A stretch of DNA of 64,000 bases from Zingiber officinale (lineage: Eukaryota; Streptophyta; Magnoliopsida; Zingiberales; Zingiberaceae), in contig NC_055987.1 of assembly GCF_018446385.1 (NCBI RefSeq), positions 3,842,205-3,906,204 of the forward strand, read 5' to 3'. Made by a program: the position numbers and the translations under genes. Under the pieces are notes generated by a model. It saw nothing but the letters and a program-made list of their open reading frames with translations, was not told where the DNA came from and did no database searches. Below, piece by piece: positions 46,131 through 58,379 of this stretch. Numbering within the stretch: the first letter of the stretch is position 1; every line of letters begins with the position of its first letter.

Positions 46131-47938
46131 CCCTAGAGCCAATCATATGATGATTGTTGTATGGACTCGATGTATCATATTCCTATATATTTATAAAGGC
46201 ATTTCTTTATAGTTATTATACTTACTTGTATTGGTGCCAAATAACTAAGTATAATAACGTCCTTGAGTAGAAGGTTCTTATCTATATCAATCGATTGGTT
46301 GAATCGATAGTGAGATGATATAGAGAACACTACTCTTAATTATTCCTAGTCAAGTATTAACATTCAGGGACAATGTTAATGCGATGAGACTAGCATGTAG
46401 GTGAACTCGATGACTTGATCTCACAAATCATGGATATAGAGATATCAAGTTGACACATAGGTATGCATTGGAGAATGTATACTGAATGACCCACCATGAG
46501 AAAGTATCATGGATCGTTATATGAGTGTCATATATTTTCTCATGTGACTATTAGTATGACTATGAGTCCTTGGACCTGAAGTCACCATGGTTCCCTACAT
46601 AAGGAGTTGCATACTTTGACTTCGTCAAACGTCACCCGTAACTTGTGGACTATAAAGACGATTACTGGTGTGTAACAAATTATGCGGAGGGATGTGAGTG
46701 ATGTAGATGAGATATATCCCTCCTATATGATGGGAGTGACATCATGATTCTTGATAGAGTGAGACCACTAAGTGCATGACCATGTCCAAATGAGTCAATA
46801 TGAGATTTGAGCTCATTTGTTTAGAGTGAGTCTACTTGGAGTTCAAGATATAGATTGATTAGAGGATGCCACGGTCTATGCCTCAATTTAATCAATTTAG
46901 ATGTCAAGGATAGAAGGACATTATCATATATTGTGAGAGTCACAATTAGTAGTCACAAAGGTGATGTTGGATCTCAACATTCTTGTAACTTGGGTAGTAA
47001 TGATGTGTTGCTAGATATCGCTCATTACTTATGATTCTAAATGAGTTTAGGAGCATTTTCAATGTTACAAGGACCTATAGGGTCACACACAAAGGGCAAT
47101 TAGATGGAGAATAGGTTCATATGATAAACCAAGAGGATTAGGTTCATCTGATGAACCAAATTGGATTAAGAGTAATCCAAATTAGACTAATTGAGTTGGA
47201 CTCAATTTGATTCATGTGTCCAATGAGTCTAATTTAGATTATGACTTATTGAATCAATTTAATTCAATGAATAGAGATTCATTAAATCAAATTGACTTAA
47301 ATCAATGGTTAGATTTGATCAACCATCGGAGATAAATGAGTCAAGTTTGACTTGACTTGAGAGGGAAGATGAAGGGTCAAGTTTGACTTGACCAAATGTC
47401 ACCTCATTGTGACTTGGCATAGGGCCGGCCAATGATAGTGTTCCACATCATTAAGGCCACATCATTGTGTGCCACCTCATGAAGGAGACCAAGAGTCATG
47501 ACTATTGGTATTACATGGAGGTATAAGAACCTCTAAATGTGGCCGGCCACATTAGTGTAGTGAGTTACATTTTGTGTACTCATTCGAGAGATCATCTTCT
47601 TCCTCCTCTCTTCTCTTCTCTCCCTCTCATCCTCCATTGCAGAGCCACCCAAGAGTGCTAGCACACTCTAAGTGGTTCTTCTCCACCTTTTGTCCGTGTG
47701 AATACTTGAAGAGGAGTGTTCACTTGACACTCTACGAGATCTGACAATTTTTGGACGAGCGGGATAAGCGAAGGGTTTCGCGACAAAGGTATACTCTCTT
47801 TTCAGGTAGATCTAAGGTAGATCTAGTGTAGAAACATGTACATGATTTAATTTTTAATATATCTTCGCACGGATCCGAGGCTAGAATTCAGGGTTTCCGC
47901 AACGCAAAAAGCGATTTTTGCGGCTCAAATTGCTAACA
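46131..47938 (+). repeat. 5' LTR of the Angela-like element (first bases missing)
   Basis: Matches 51519-55324 from CCCTAGAGCCAATC onward. The first ~8-10 bp of the LTR are replaced by flanking sequence (GTTGTAAGAG). Ends TTGCTAACA. Confidence 0.93.
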
Positions 47939-47939
47939 G

Positions 47940-47952
47940 TGGTATCAAAGCC
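47940..47952 (+). promoter_or_regulatory. primer binding site, tRNA-iMet type
   Basis: TGGTATCAAAGCC, one base after the 5' LTR. One substitution from the usual Ty1 plant site TGGTATCAGAGC. Confidence 0.88.
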
Positions 47953-48600
47953 ACGTGCGAAGCATGTACATGTTTGTATTTGTTTTTATGAAAAAGGATT
48001 TAGATCTGTAAGTTTCTATAATTTTTCTATTTTTTATGGATTTTGTGAGTATTTTTCTCGTAGAGACGAAGCAACAAGTGCTTGGACACTTGTAAGCTTC
48101 AAATACCGAGAAAAATCTTCCGAAACGGCAAGGTCTCGCCTAAACAAAATTATTTTGTTTTGGGACAGCGACTTAAGGCGCTATTAGATCAAGATGGGAC
48201 ACTCGTAATATTTATTTTGCGAGAAGGGGCGCTGCCCCTAACCCCGCAAGGGGCATTGTCTCACGATAGCGCCCGAAAATCGCTAAACGGGACCGCCGCG
48301 GAGTTGTGACTCATAAAATTGATAAAAACAGTAGTAAAATTATATAAATTTATGTAAAATACATAATTTAGAATTATGTATGATATTGTGATGGTCATGG
48401 CCCAAAACCCCAATTTGATTGGTTTAAAATTGTGTTGTAATTCATAATATGGCCTACGCGCCATTTTAATGTTGTGCGTATTGTATATGATGTGCGACCT
48501 GCGTGTCGTGCCTCCTTTATTTATGTTCCTGTTGTAAATAGACTTTAGACTCGAATGTAACTCGAGTTTCATATTTGTATCTCTGCCCTCTGGGCTTGTA

Positions 48601-51504
48601 CTAGAATTAGATGAATATTGTTATGTGTCTGCTCTTACAAAAAACATCATTTCAGTCTCTTGTTTGGACAAGAAAGGCTTTTCTTTTGTAATAATGAACA
48701 AATGTTGTTCTGTTTACTTAAATGATATGTTCTACTATAGTGCACCTCTGATGAACGGACTCTACATTCTAGACTTAGAGAACCCTATCTATAACATAAG
48801 TACCAAAAGGTTCAAGTCAAATGAGATGAACCAAACCTATCTCTGGCATTGTCGCTTAGGTCATATAAATGAGAATTGCTTATCCCAGCTCCATAAAGAT
48901 GGTTTGCTAGACTCATTTGATTTTGAATCATATGAGACATGCGAGTCATGCCTACTGGCAAGATGATCAAGACTCCCTCTAGTGGATACAGCGAAAGAGC
49001 GACTGATTTGTTAGGACTTATATATAGTGATGTATGTGGCCCTTTCAATGTCACTACCAGAGATGGTTATAGGTACTTCATTACATTTACTGATGACTTC
49101 AGTAGATATGGTTATGTGTATTTGATGACACATAAGTCACAATCCTTTGAAAAGTTCAAAGAATTTAAGAATGAAGTACAAAACCAGCTAGGCAAGAGTA
49201 TTAAGATACTTCGATCAGATCGAGGTGGTGAATACCTTAGCCATGAGTTTCGTGACTATCTAGCTGAGTGTGAGATCCTACTCCAACTCATTCCTCCTGG
49301 AACACCACAGTGGAATGGTGTATCCGAAAGGAGGAATCGTACCCTACTAGATATGGTACGGTCTATGATGAGTCACACAGATCTTCCTATGTCTTTTTGG
49401 GGATATGCTCTAGACACAGCAGCCTTCACACTTAACCGTGTTCCAACACCATATAGGATATGGACTGGGAGAGATGCCCAGATGTCTTTTATGAGGATTT
49501 GGGGTTGTGAGGCTTACGTTCGACGTTCTCGGACAAACTGGGACCCAAATCCGATAAGTACTATTTTATTGGATATCCCAAGGAAACGAAGGGATATTAC
49601 TTCTACATTCCCAGTCAACACAAAGTGTTTGTGGCTAAGACTGGGGTATTTCTAGAAAGGGACTTTGTTTCTAGAAAAACTAGTGGGAGTACGTTTAATC
49701 TTGAAGAAGTTCAAGATATGGACCATAACACTGAAGCCTTGATGGAAGTTGAACTGGAACCACAAAGTGTTGTGGATGATGAGATTGTTCCACAAAGAGT
49801 TGAGGAACAACAACCAGTTCAAATAGACCTACCTCTTCGCAAGTCTGATAGGGTACGTCGTCAGCCTGAGAGATACTCATTTCTCTTGTCTGACCATGAT
49901 GACGTTATGCTCGTTGAGAATGAGCCTACCTCCTATCAGGAAGCTGTGATGAGACCAGATTCTGAGTCATGACTAGAGGCCATGAGATCCGAGATGGAAT
50001 TCATGTACACCAACCAAGTATGGACTTTGGTTGATCCACCTGAAGGCGTCAAACCCATTGGGTGTAAGTGGGTCTTTAAGAGAAAGACTGACATGGATGG
50101 ACTTATTACCTATAAGGGTCGCTTGGTAGCTAAAGGTTTCAAGCAAATTCATGGTATTGACTATGATGAAGTATTTTCTCCAGTAGCGATATTTAAGTCC
50201 ATTCGGATCATGCTTGCTATTGCAACATACCACGATTATGAGATCTGGCTGGCAGATGGATGTCAAAACCGCGTTTCTGAATGGAAACTTGCTCGAGGAT
50301 GTGTACATGACACAACCTGAGGGTTTTGTAGATCCACAGCATACTGGTAGAGTATGCAAGCTGCATAAGCCCATATATGGACTAAAGCAAGCTTCTCGGA
50401 GCTGGAATCTTCGATTCGATGATGCGATCAAACAGTTTGGTTTCCATCAAGAATGAAGATGAACCCTGTGTCTACAAGAAGGTTGTTTGGAACACAGTTG
50501 TCTTCCTTGTATTATATGTGGATGACATACTACTCATTGGAAATGACATCCCTTTGCTGCAGTCTGTAAAGACTTGTCTAGGGAATTGTTTCTCAATGAA
50601 AGACTTAGGTGAAGCAGCCTGTATTTTAGGCATAAAGATCTATAGAGATAGATCTAAGAGATTGCTTGACCTAAGTCAAAGTACATATATTAACACGGTA
50701 TTACTATGATTTGCCATGCAGAATTTCAAGAAAGGATTTCTGCCGATGTCACATGGTGTGAGTCTTTCGAAGACTCAAAGTCCCTCTTCTAGAGAGGAAA
50801 GAGACAGCATGGATAAGATCCCTTATGCTTCAGCCATAGGATCTATCATGTATGCCATGCTATGTACTCGTCCTGATGTTTCGTATGCTTTGAGCATGAC
50901 GAGAAGATACCAGTCAGATCCAGGTGAACGTCACTGGATAGCGGTCAAGAATATTCTTAAGTACTTAAGAAGGACTAAAGAATATTTCTTGATATTTGGA
51001 GGTGATAGCGAGCTAGCTGTAAAGGGTTACAGTGATGCCAACTTCCAAACTGACCAGGATGATTATAGATCGCAGTTTGGGTTCGTGTTTTGTTTGAATG
51101 GTGGTGTTGTGAGCTGGAAGAGTTCGAAGCAGGACACAGTTGCTGATTCTACAACAGAGGCCGAGTATATTGCTGCATCAGAAGCAGCATAGGAGGCAGT
51201 TTGGATCCGCAAGTTCATTACTGAGTTTGGGGTGGTTCCTAGCATAACCGATCCTATAGAGCTCTATTGTGACAATAATGGAGCAATTGCACAGGCTAAG
51301 GAACCTCGTTCACACCAGCGGACCAAACACATACTACGGCGCTTCCATCTCATTCGAGAGATCATCGATAGAGGAGATGTGAAGATTTGCAGAGTACCCA
51401 CAGAGGCTAACGTCGCTGATCCCTTGACCAAGGCTTTGGCACAGAGAAAGCATGATGGTCACACTAGGTCATTGGGCCTTAAAGCCTACACTAATTGGCA
51501 CTAG
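48601..51504 (+). pseudogene. pol: Ty1/copia pol: pre-integrase, integrase, reverse transcriptase, RNase H (broken)
   Basis: Domains in order. Pre-integrase zinc motif (LWHCRLGH...CESC, ~48830-48950). Integrase with the catalytic signals SDVCGPF, RSDRGGEY and NGVSERRN (~49010-49420). Linker to about 49860. Reverse transcriptase from about 49980, with [10 protein letters not shown] (~50255) and the YVDDILL active site (~50515). RNase H ~50980-51460, with SDANF, TEAEYIA and an ADPLTKAL-type end. Breaks: frameshifts near 48955, 49555, 50245 and 50450, a TGA near 49970, a TGA near 50707 and a TAG at 51190. The residues at the active sites survive, but the gene cannot make a full polyprotein. Motif order IN-RT-RH is diagnostic of Ty1; the Angela assignment is by resemblance. 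Confidence 0.93.
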
Positions 51505-52014
51505 TGCTAATGGGAGATTGTTAGTTAGAGCCCTAGAGCCAATCATATGATGATTGTTGTATGTACTCGATGTATTATATTCCTATATATTTATAAAGGC
51601 ATTTCTTTATGGTTATTATACTTACTTGTATTGGTGCTAAATGTTGGTGCAACCTTAGGTCAAGGTTGACCTGACTCGAGTTGACCTGACTCGAGTTGTA
51701 TTTTGATGTTTGACGAGAATAGAAAAGTTCTATTCTGATGTTTGACGAGAATAGAAGAGTTGTATCTTGATGTTTGACAAGAATATTGGAAAACTTGGGA
51801 GGTCGTGGGTGCAACCCTTGGTCAAGGTTGACCTGGTTGACCCGACTTGAGTTGATCTATTTCAAGAAGTCCAAGCAGGGAACTTGGCACGGGAAAAGTC
51901 CAAGTATGGAGACTTGGCACGGAAAAGTCCAAGCAGGGAGCTTGGCATGGGAAAAGTCCAAGCAGGGACTTGGCACGGAGAAGTCCAAGTATGGAAGCTT
52001 GGCATGTGGAAGTC

Positions 52015-52280
52015 GGAGAGGGCTTGGTAGCTCGTTCTCCGGACTATGGTCAGAGAGGGCTCGGTAGTTCGTTCTCTAGACCTGATGGAGTCGGAGAGGG
52101 CTCGGTAGCTCGTTCTCTGGACCGGATGTGGAAGTCGGAGAGGGCTCGGTAGCTCGTTCTCCGGACTAGGTCAGAGAGGGCTTGGTAGCTCGTTCTCTGG
52201 ACCGAACGAAGTCGGAGAGGGCTCGGTAGCTCGTTCTCCGGACTAAGTCAGAGAGGGCTCGGTAGCTCGTTCTCTAGACC
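52015..52280 (+). repeat. ~45-bp tandem repeats in the solo LTR
   Basis: Seven copies of GAGAGGGCTYGGTAGYTCGT followed by TCTCYRGAC, with spacers of variable length. Confidence 0.88.
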
Positions 52281-52299
52281 AGGAAGGCAGATAGAAAAT

Positions 52300-52672
52300 C
52301 CTGGTGAGTGAAGCCAGGTAAAAGTCCTAGTGAGTGAAGCTAGGCAGTTTGGAAGTCCTGGTAAGTGAAGCCAGGCAGATTGGAAATCCTGGTGAGTGAA
52401 GCCAGGTGAAAACCCTAGTGAGTGAAGCTAGGTGAAAGTCCCGGTGAGTGAAGCCGGGCAAGGAAAAATCCAGATGGATCAAGGATGATCGGACATCTGG
52501 TGTTGAGAAGGTCAAGTAGGTCAAGGGAGTGACCGGATACTTGGCACGAAGAGAAAAGTCCAAGTGGGTCAAAGGGATTGACCGGACACTTGGTGGGGAG
52601 TCTTAGCAGGTCAAGGGAGTGACCGGATGCTAAGCATGATGTACCAACAGGTCAAGGTTGACCGGATGTTGG
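52300..52672 (+). repeat. array of about 11 hairpin units with covarying stems
   Basis: Six short units of the form CCTGGTGAGTGAAGCCAGG, with stems CCTGG/CCAGG, CCTAG/CTAGG and CCCGG/CCGGG. They are followed by five longer units with outer stems CCAGAT/ATCTGG, CAAGTA/TACTTG, CCAAGTG/CACTTGG, CTTAGC/GCTAAG and CCAACA/TGTTGG around a conserved GGTCA...TGACC inner stem. Confidence 0.9.
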
Positions 52673-55323
52673 TGTGGGAGACTTGGGACTTGGTATTGGG
52701 AAAAACCAAGCTCTGGATCGATCTGGGGACCGATCCAGTGATACGGCTGATCGGTCTGGTGACCGATCAGTAACCAAACAGAATGCTTCTGTGGATTATC
52801 TGATCGGTCTGGTGACCGATCAGAAGCGAAGAAGATCGGGAGAAGAAAGAGGGGGATCGGTCTGTGGACCGATCCACCTGAGTCCTGATCGGTCCACAGA
52901 TCGATCAGAGACGAGGCCAACTCTCACAGAGAGTTGGCTGATCGGTCTGGGGACCGATCAGGCTAAGGCCTGATCGGTCCCAAGACCAATCAGAACACTC
53001 CTGGACCGATCAGGAGTGTGCTTGATCGGTCCAGTCCCTAGCCGTTGCGACACAATGGCTAGTTTATGTGTCTTCTTCTTCGCAGGTTATATATCGAGGT
53101 TGAGGGCCTCTACAGTAACAGTTCTTGCCCTTCCTCCTTACTGCAAACAGAGCTTTGCTGAGCTCTCATTTTCCTGAAGCTTCGTGGAAGCTTCCTTCGG
53201 CTGGTTCCTGTTGTTGTAGGTGTTTCGTGAAGTTACTGCTTCATCCAGTCGACGAGAAGGCAAGCTGTGTTTTTACATTCTTACTGCCTTTGTATTGTGT
53301 TGTATCTTTGTACTTCTATCTTGCTGTTGCAAGAAGTTTGTGGCGAGGTTTCTCCACCCAGAAGGAGTTTCTATTAGCCGGTTTTCCGGGGTCTCATCCA
53401 CCGACGGATTGAGAGGATTCGTCCACCTTACGGACACGCCGAGGAGTAGGAGTTTCATCTCCGAACCTCGTTACATCGCTGTGCTTGAGGTTTGATTTCT
53501 CCATTTACGTTTCTGTTGTTTTTTTCCGCTGCGCTAACTTGATTTGTAGAAAGAAACGCGAATTTGGGATCGACTATTCACACCCCCCCTCTCTAGCCGC
53601 ATCCGAAGGTCCTAACACTAAATAACTAAGTATAATAGCATCCTTGAGTAGAAGGTTTTTATCTATATCAATCGATTGGTTGAATCGATAGTGAGATGAT
53701 ATAGAGAACACTACTCTTAATCATTCCTAGTCAAGTATTAACATTCAGGGACAATGTTAATGCGATGAGACTAGCATGTAGGTCAACTCGATGACTTGAT
53801 CTCACAAGTCATGGATATAGAGATATCAAGTTGACACATAGGTATGCATTGGAGAATGTATACTGAATGACCCGCCATGAGAAAGTATCATGGATCGTTA
53901 TATGAGTGTCATATACTTTCTCATGTGACTATTAGTATGACTATGAGTCCTTGGACCTAAAGTCACCATGGTTCCCTACATAAGGAGTTGCATACTTTGA
54001 CTTCGTCAAACGTCACCCGTAACTGGGTGGACTATAAAGGCGATTACTGGTGTGTAACAAATTATGCGGAGGGATGTGAGTGATGTAGATGGGATCTATC
54101 CCTCCTATATGACGGGAGTGACATCATGATTCTTGATAGAGTGAGACCACTAAGTGCATGACCATGCCCAAATGAGTCAATATGAGATTTGAGCTCATTT
54201 GTTTAGAGTGAGTCTACTTGGAGTTCAAGATATAGATTGATTAGAGGATGACACGGTCTATGCCTCAATTTAATCAATCTAGATGTCAAGGATAGAAGGA
54301 CATTATCATATATTGTGAGAGTCACAATTATTAGTCACAAAGGTGATGTTGGATCTCAATATTCTTGTAACTTGGGTAGTAATGATGTGTTGCTAGATAC
54401 CGCTCATTACTTATGCTTCTAAATGAGTTTAGGAGCATTGCCAATATTACAAGAACCTATAGGGTTACACACAAAGGGCAATTAGATGGAGAATAAGTTC
54501 ATATGATGAACCAAGAGGATTAGGTTCATGTGATGAACCAAATTGGATTAAGAGTAATCCAAATTAGACTAATTGAGTTGGACTCAATTTGATTCATGTG
54601 TCCAATGAGTTTAATTTAGATTATGACTCATTGAATCAATTTAATTCAATGAATAGAGATTCATTAAATCAAATTGACTTGAATCAATGGTTAGATTTGA
54701 TCAACCATGGGAGATAAATGAGTCAAGTTTGACTTGACTTGAGAGGGAAGATGAAGGGTCAAGTTTGATTTGACCAAATGTCACCTCATTGTGACTTGGC
54801 ATAGGGTCGGCCAATGATGGTGTTCCACATCATCAAGGCCACATCATTGTGTGCCACCTCATGAAGGAGACCAAGAGTCATGACTCTTGGTATTACATGG
54901 AGGTATATGAACCTCTAAATGTGGCCGGCCACATTAGTGTAGTGAGTTACATTTTGTGTACTCATTCAAGAGGTCATCTTCTTCCTCCTCTCTTCTCTTC
55001 TCTCCCTCTCATCCTCCATTGCCGAGCCACCCAAGAGTGCTAGCACACTCTAAGTGGTTCTTCTCCACCTTTTGTCCGTGTGGATACTTGTAGAGGAGTG
55101 TTCACTTGACACTCTACGAGATCCGACAAGAAATTTTTGGACGAGCGGCATAAGTGAAGGGCTTCGCGACAAAGGTATACTCTCTTTTCATGTAGATCTA
55201 AGGTAGATCTAGTGTAGAAACATGTACATGATTTAATTTTAAATATATCTTCGCACGGATCCGTGGCTAGAATTCGGGGTTTCCACAATGCAAAAAGCGA
55301 TTTTTGCGGCTCGAATTGCTAAC

Positions 55324-55666
55324 AAAGGCAAGAGTGGCGGACCAAGGCCAAGCGCGGTCGGCAATGCCCATCCGTGACTGACAAAGCTTAGACGCGGCTT
55401 CCCAATGCTAGGCAAGGCTAGCCGTAGCTATTCGCAGTCACCCAAGGCCAGTTGTGCCTGCGGCCAACCAAGGTCAGCGTGGCCGCCCATGGCCAACCAA
55501 CCAAGGCCAACCGCAGGGTCTCGTGGATAGTCGCGACCAACCAAGGCCAGTCGCAGGGTCCCGCAGCTACCCGTAGCAGGCCAAGGCCAGCTGCTTGTCA
55601 AAGAGGGAAGACATGGATGAGGGGAGAGAGAGGGAGCCTACCGGATGGAGATCGTCGTTGTAAGAG
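55324..55666 (+). repeat. 343-bp direct duplication, right copy
   Basis: Same length as 45788-46130, with a few substitutions. It starts directly at the end of the 3' LTR. Confidence 0.95.
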
Positions 55667-56846
55667 AGGAATTGCCATCGTTGTCGCTGCTGCCGCCGAA
55701 GGGAAAACTTAAGGCAAGGGGGGAGTTGAGCAGGTTGAGAAATTTTAGGATTTTTTGGCGATGAAAAAAACTATCGCCAAATTTGTCTCATATTGTGCTA
55801 TAAATCTATGGATTCGTAGCAGGATTTGTCATGGGATTCATCGCAGATTCTACGACGAATCCATGGATTTGCCACAGAATGGACATTTTTTTAAAAATAA
55901 AAAAAAATATGTCCAAAATCAGTTAATGGACCTAGGGAGCTCGGAATCCCATGATACCAGTTTCTATGTGTTTCTTTAGTTCTCCTAATTATATCTATTC
56001 CTTCAAATATCAATTTGACTCAATATATTGAGATTAATGATTTTTTGAATACGAATATATCCAAAAAATCTAATTCATGTTAAAAAAATCATTGATCTCA
56101 ATATATTGGGTCAAATTGATGTTTGAAGGCAAGAATATATTCAGGAGAACTAGAGAAATATATTGGAATTGCTTTCATATCATTAACTCTCTAAATACAT
56201 CAACCGATTTCAGACAATTATATTTCATTTTTTTTAAATGCACATTATGCAACAAATCCATGGATTTGTCGCTAAATCTGTGACGAAACCTTGGATTTTG
56301 TTGTAGATTGGTTATTTGTTAAAAATAAAAAAATATGTCTGAAATCGGTTGAGCAACCTAAATAGTTTGGAATGATATGAAATCAGTCTCTATATATTCC
56401 TCTAGTTCTTTTGATTATATCCCTACCTTCAAATATCAATTTGACCCAATATATTTTTTTCATAGCAAAGTCAAGTAAATGGACTTTAAACGACTAATAA
56501 CTTCATAAAAATCATAAAAAAAAGTTATTGATTGGACGTGTTAGAGTTATTTTGATATTTAAAAATTATTGATTTCAATATATTAGGTAAAATTGATGTT
56601 TGAATATATGGATATAATCAGGAGAACTAGAGGACACATAGAAACTAGTTTCATGTCATTCCAAGCTCTCTACGTCTATAAATTGATTTCGAACAATTTT
56701 ATTTTATTTTTAAAAAATGCCCATTCTACGACGAATCCATAGGTTCGTCACCAAATCTACAACAAATCCATAGATTCTTTGCAGAATGGGCATTTTTTTC
56801 TTCAAAAAAAAACAAAATATCTCTGAAACTGATTGATGGACCAAAA
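55667..56846 (-). mobile_element. CACTA copy 2, 5' terminal region with subterminal repeats
   Basis: Continues the minus-strand CACTA element. Three blocks (about 55790-55990, 56230-56430, 56690-56846) share AATCCATGGATTTGTC-type inverted words and a unit ending CATTCCAAGCTC / GAGCTCGGAATCCC. Comparable units flank the CACTA end at 2788-2960 and 3301-3560. The terminal CACTA motif itself was not found; an LTR begins at 56847. Confidence 0.6.
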
Positions 56847-58353
56847 TGTTGGGTTGCAAGGTTGTAAACAAAGTCCCACATTGAAAATACATGGGAAAGA
56901 TCATAGATTTATAAGGGAAAGATGTCTCTATTAGGTAGAGTCTAAAAATAAAACCATGAGAGTTTATGTCTAAAATGGATAATATCATTAGGGATGTATG
57001 ATAACTCATATATTGGCATATTCTTTTGGATTGATAGCGGCTTATTGGATTTAATTGCATGTGTTAATATACAATTCTTATCATGTTTATATGTGGATGG
57101 TTGTTTTGAGGTTAAGTGCATTTCTCTTCTAATTCATGATATTTTCTCACAATTTGATTCTTGTTTTGTAGGATACTTATATTGACTCTAATTGGTATAT
57201 GATTAAGGCCAACAAGCTTAGTTCATACAACAAATGGAGAAGCTCAAATCCTACTCGATTCAACGCATTCCAAGGATCTCAACCTAAGCCAAATCCTCCT
57301 CACCAAAACACTTAAATCCCTATTAAACCAGACCCAAACTAGATCCAAAGTCCAGTTCAAAACTTGGTATTTAAACCTAGTTTCTTGCGGATGAACAGTA
57401 GCTCAAGTTATTGTTCATCCGCGATTTTTCTTCCCACAGCTCCCAATTCCATCTCCGATCATCTCCTCAAGTGCCGACGTTAGAGAGGGAGTTTCAAGGC
57501 AACTTCTAGACTATCTTTCGACCACCTGGAAGTTTGCCAGAGGGAGGTTCCGACGGTGAATTTGCTGCTGATCTAAATGCTCTGTTTTTGCCCTGTTCAG
57601 AGGAGTTTTCCCATTCCAGCAGCTTCGCCTCACAGCAGTGAACATTGGAGGCGTTTCCCCTTTGTTGCTGAGTTCATTTTGACACCCTTTCACCGACCAT
57701 CAGATCCCTCCTTTGTGCAGAAATTCAGATCGGCAGATTCCAGTTTTGTATTTCCAAATTCGATTCAATTATTGCATTTAGCATTGCCGGAAGTCTCTGC
57801 AGTGAAGATTGCACGCTTTGTGTGATTCCAGAGTTCAGAGCCTACTTGTGCATCTTCTCCGACGACCGGAGTCGGGAGTTTTCGTCTCCGACCTCTTGTG
57901 TGACGGTAAGAGTGTGATGTTTGTGTAGTTTGTTGTGAATGTGAATCAGTTTCATTTCATTCCTTAGTTTATACACTGCTTTATATTAGATTTCATTTAT
58001 GTCTTGCTATTTCATACCATAGATTACTTGTGTTGATGGTGAAATTCATGGTGTAGAGTGACAATGCGTTGTAGATTAATTGTTGGCACTTAGTTATATT
58101 TCATTCAAGCTTTAGTTTAGTTTCCTACTTGTTTGCTATTTTAATTGTTAGGTTTAGAATCAAAATCCAATACCCCCATTTACATATCAAAAATCCCAAA
58201 AATATGAATAACAGACAATTCTATATTACCATCCTACTATTAGTTCCTCGAGAGATTCAACCCTGGGCTCGTTATTACAACATCATTGTATAGTTAAAGG
58301 GTTCATTGGATATAAATTGTTAATTTGATTTACGGGTGTGACACACTCGACAT
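56847..58353 (+). repeat. 5' LTR (Athila-like), possibly composite
   Basis: Starts TGTTGGGTTGCAAGG and ends GACA or CATCA just before a primer site. A second possible LTR start lies at about 56990 (ATGTATGATAACTCATATATT), so 56847-56990 may belong to another LTR. Contains transcribed-looking GC-rich sequence at 57400-57900. No 3' partner in the window. Confidence 0.6.
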
Positions 58354-58361
58354 CAAATTTT

Positions 58362-58379
58362 GGCGTCGTTGCCGAGGAA
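58362..58379 (+). promoter_or_regulatory. primer binding site, tRNA-Asp type
   Basis: TGGCGTCGTTGCCGAGGA, two substitutions from the site at 9904-9921. Confidence 0.82.

Larger units (their letters stand above)
51642..53617 (+). mobile_element. solo LTR (1976 bp), Sirevirus-like, built of repeat blocks
   Basis: TGTTGGTGCAACC...GGTCCTAACA with CTAAA target duplications (51637-51641 and 53618-53622). Blocks in order: AGTCCAAGCAGGG...CTTGGCACGG units (51868-52015); GAGAGGGCTCGGTAGCTCGT units of ~45 bp (52015-52280); hairpin units (52300-52672); GATCGG...CCGATC palindromes (52711-53035); then a TATA-like TTATATATCG near 53087 and the C-run CACCCCCCCTC near the end. Confidence 0.92.
46131..55324 (+). 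mobile_element. Angela/Tork-like Ty1 retrotransposon, degenerate
   Basis: 5' LTR 46131-47938, tRNA-Met-type primer site, pol remains 48601-51504, polypurine tract TAATGGGAGAT (51508-51518), and 3' LTR 51519-55324 (interrupted by a solo LTR). Gag and protease are missing between about 48580 and 48610. It lies inside CACTA copy 2 and is flanked by the 343-bp duplication instead of a short target site. Confidence 0.9.
51519..55324 (+). repeat. 3' LTR of the Angela-like element (interrupted)
   Basis: TGTTAGTTAGAGCCC...GCTAACA. About 1.82 kb once the inserted solo LTR and its duplicated site are removed. The first repeat TTAGTTAG looks like a 4-bp duplication. Confidence 0.93.
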
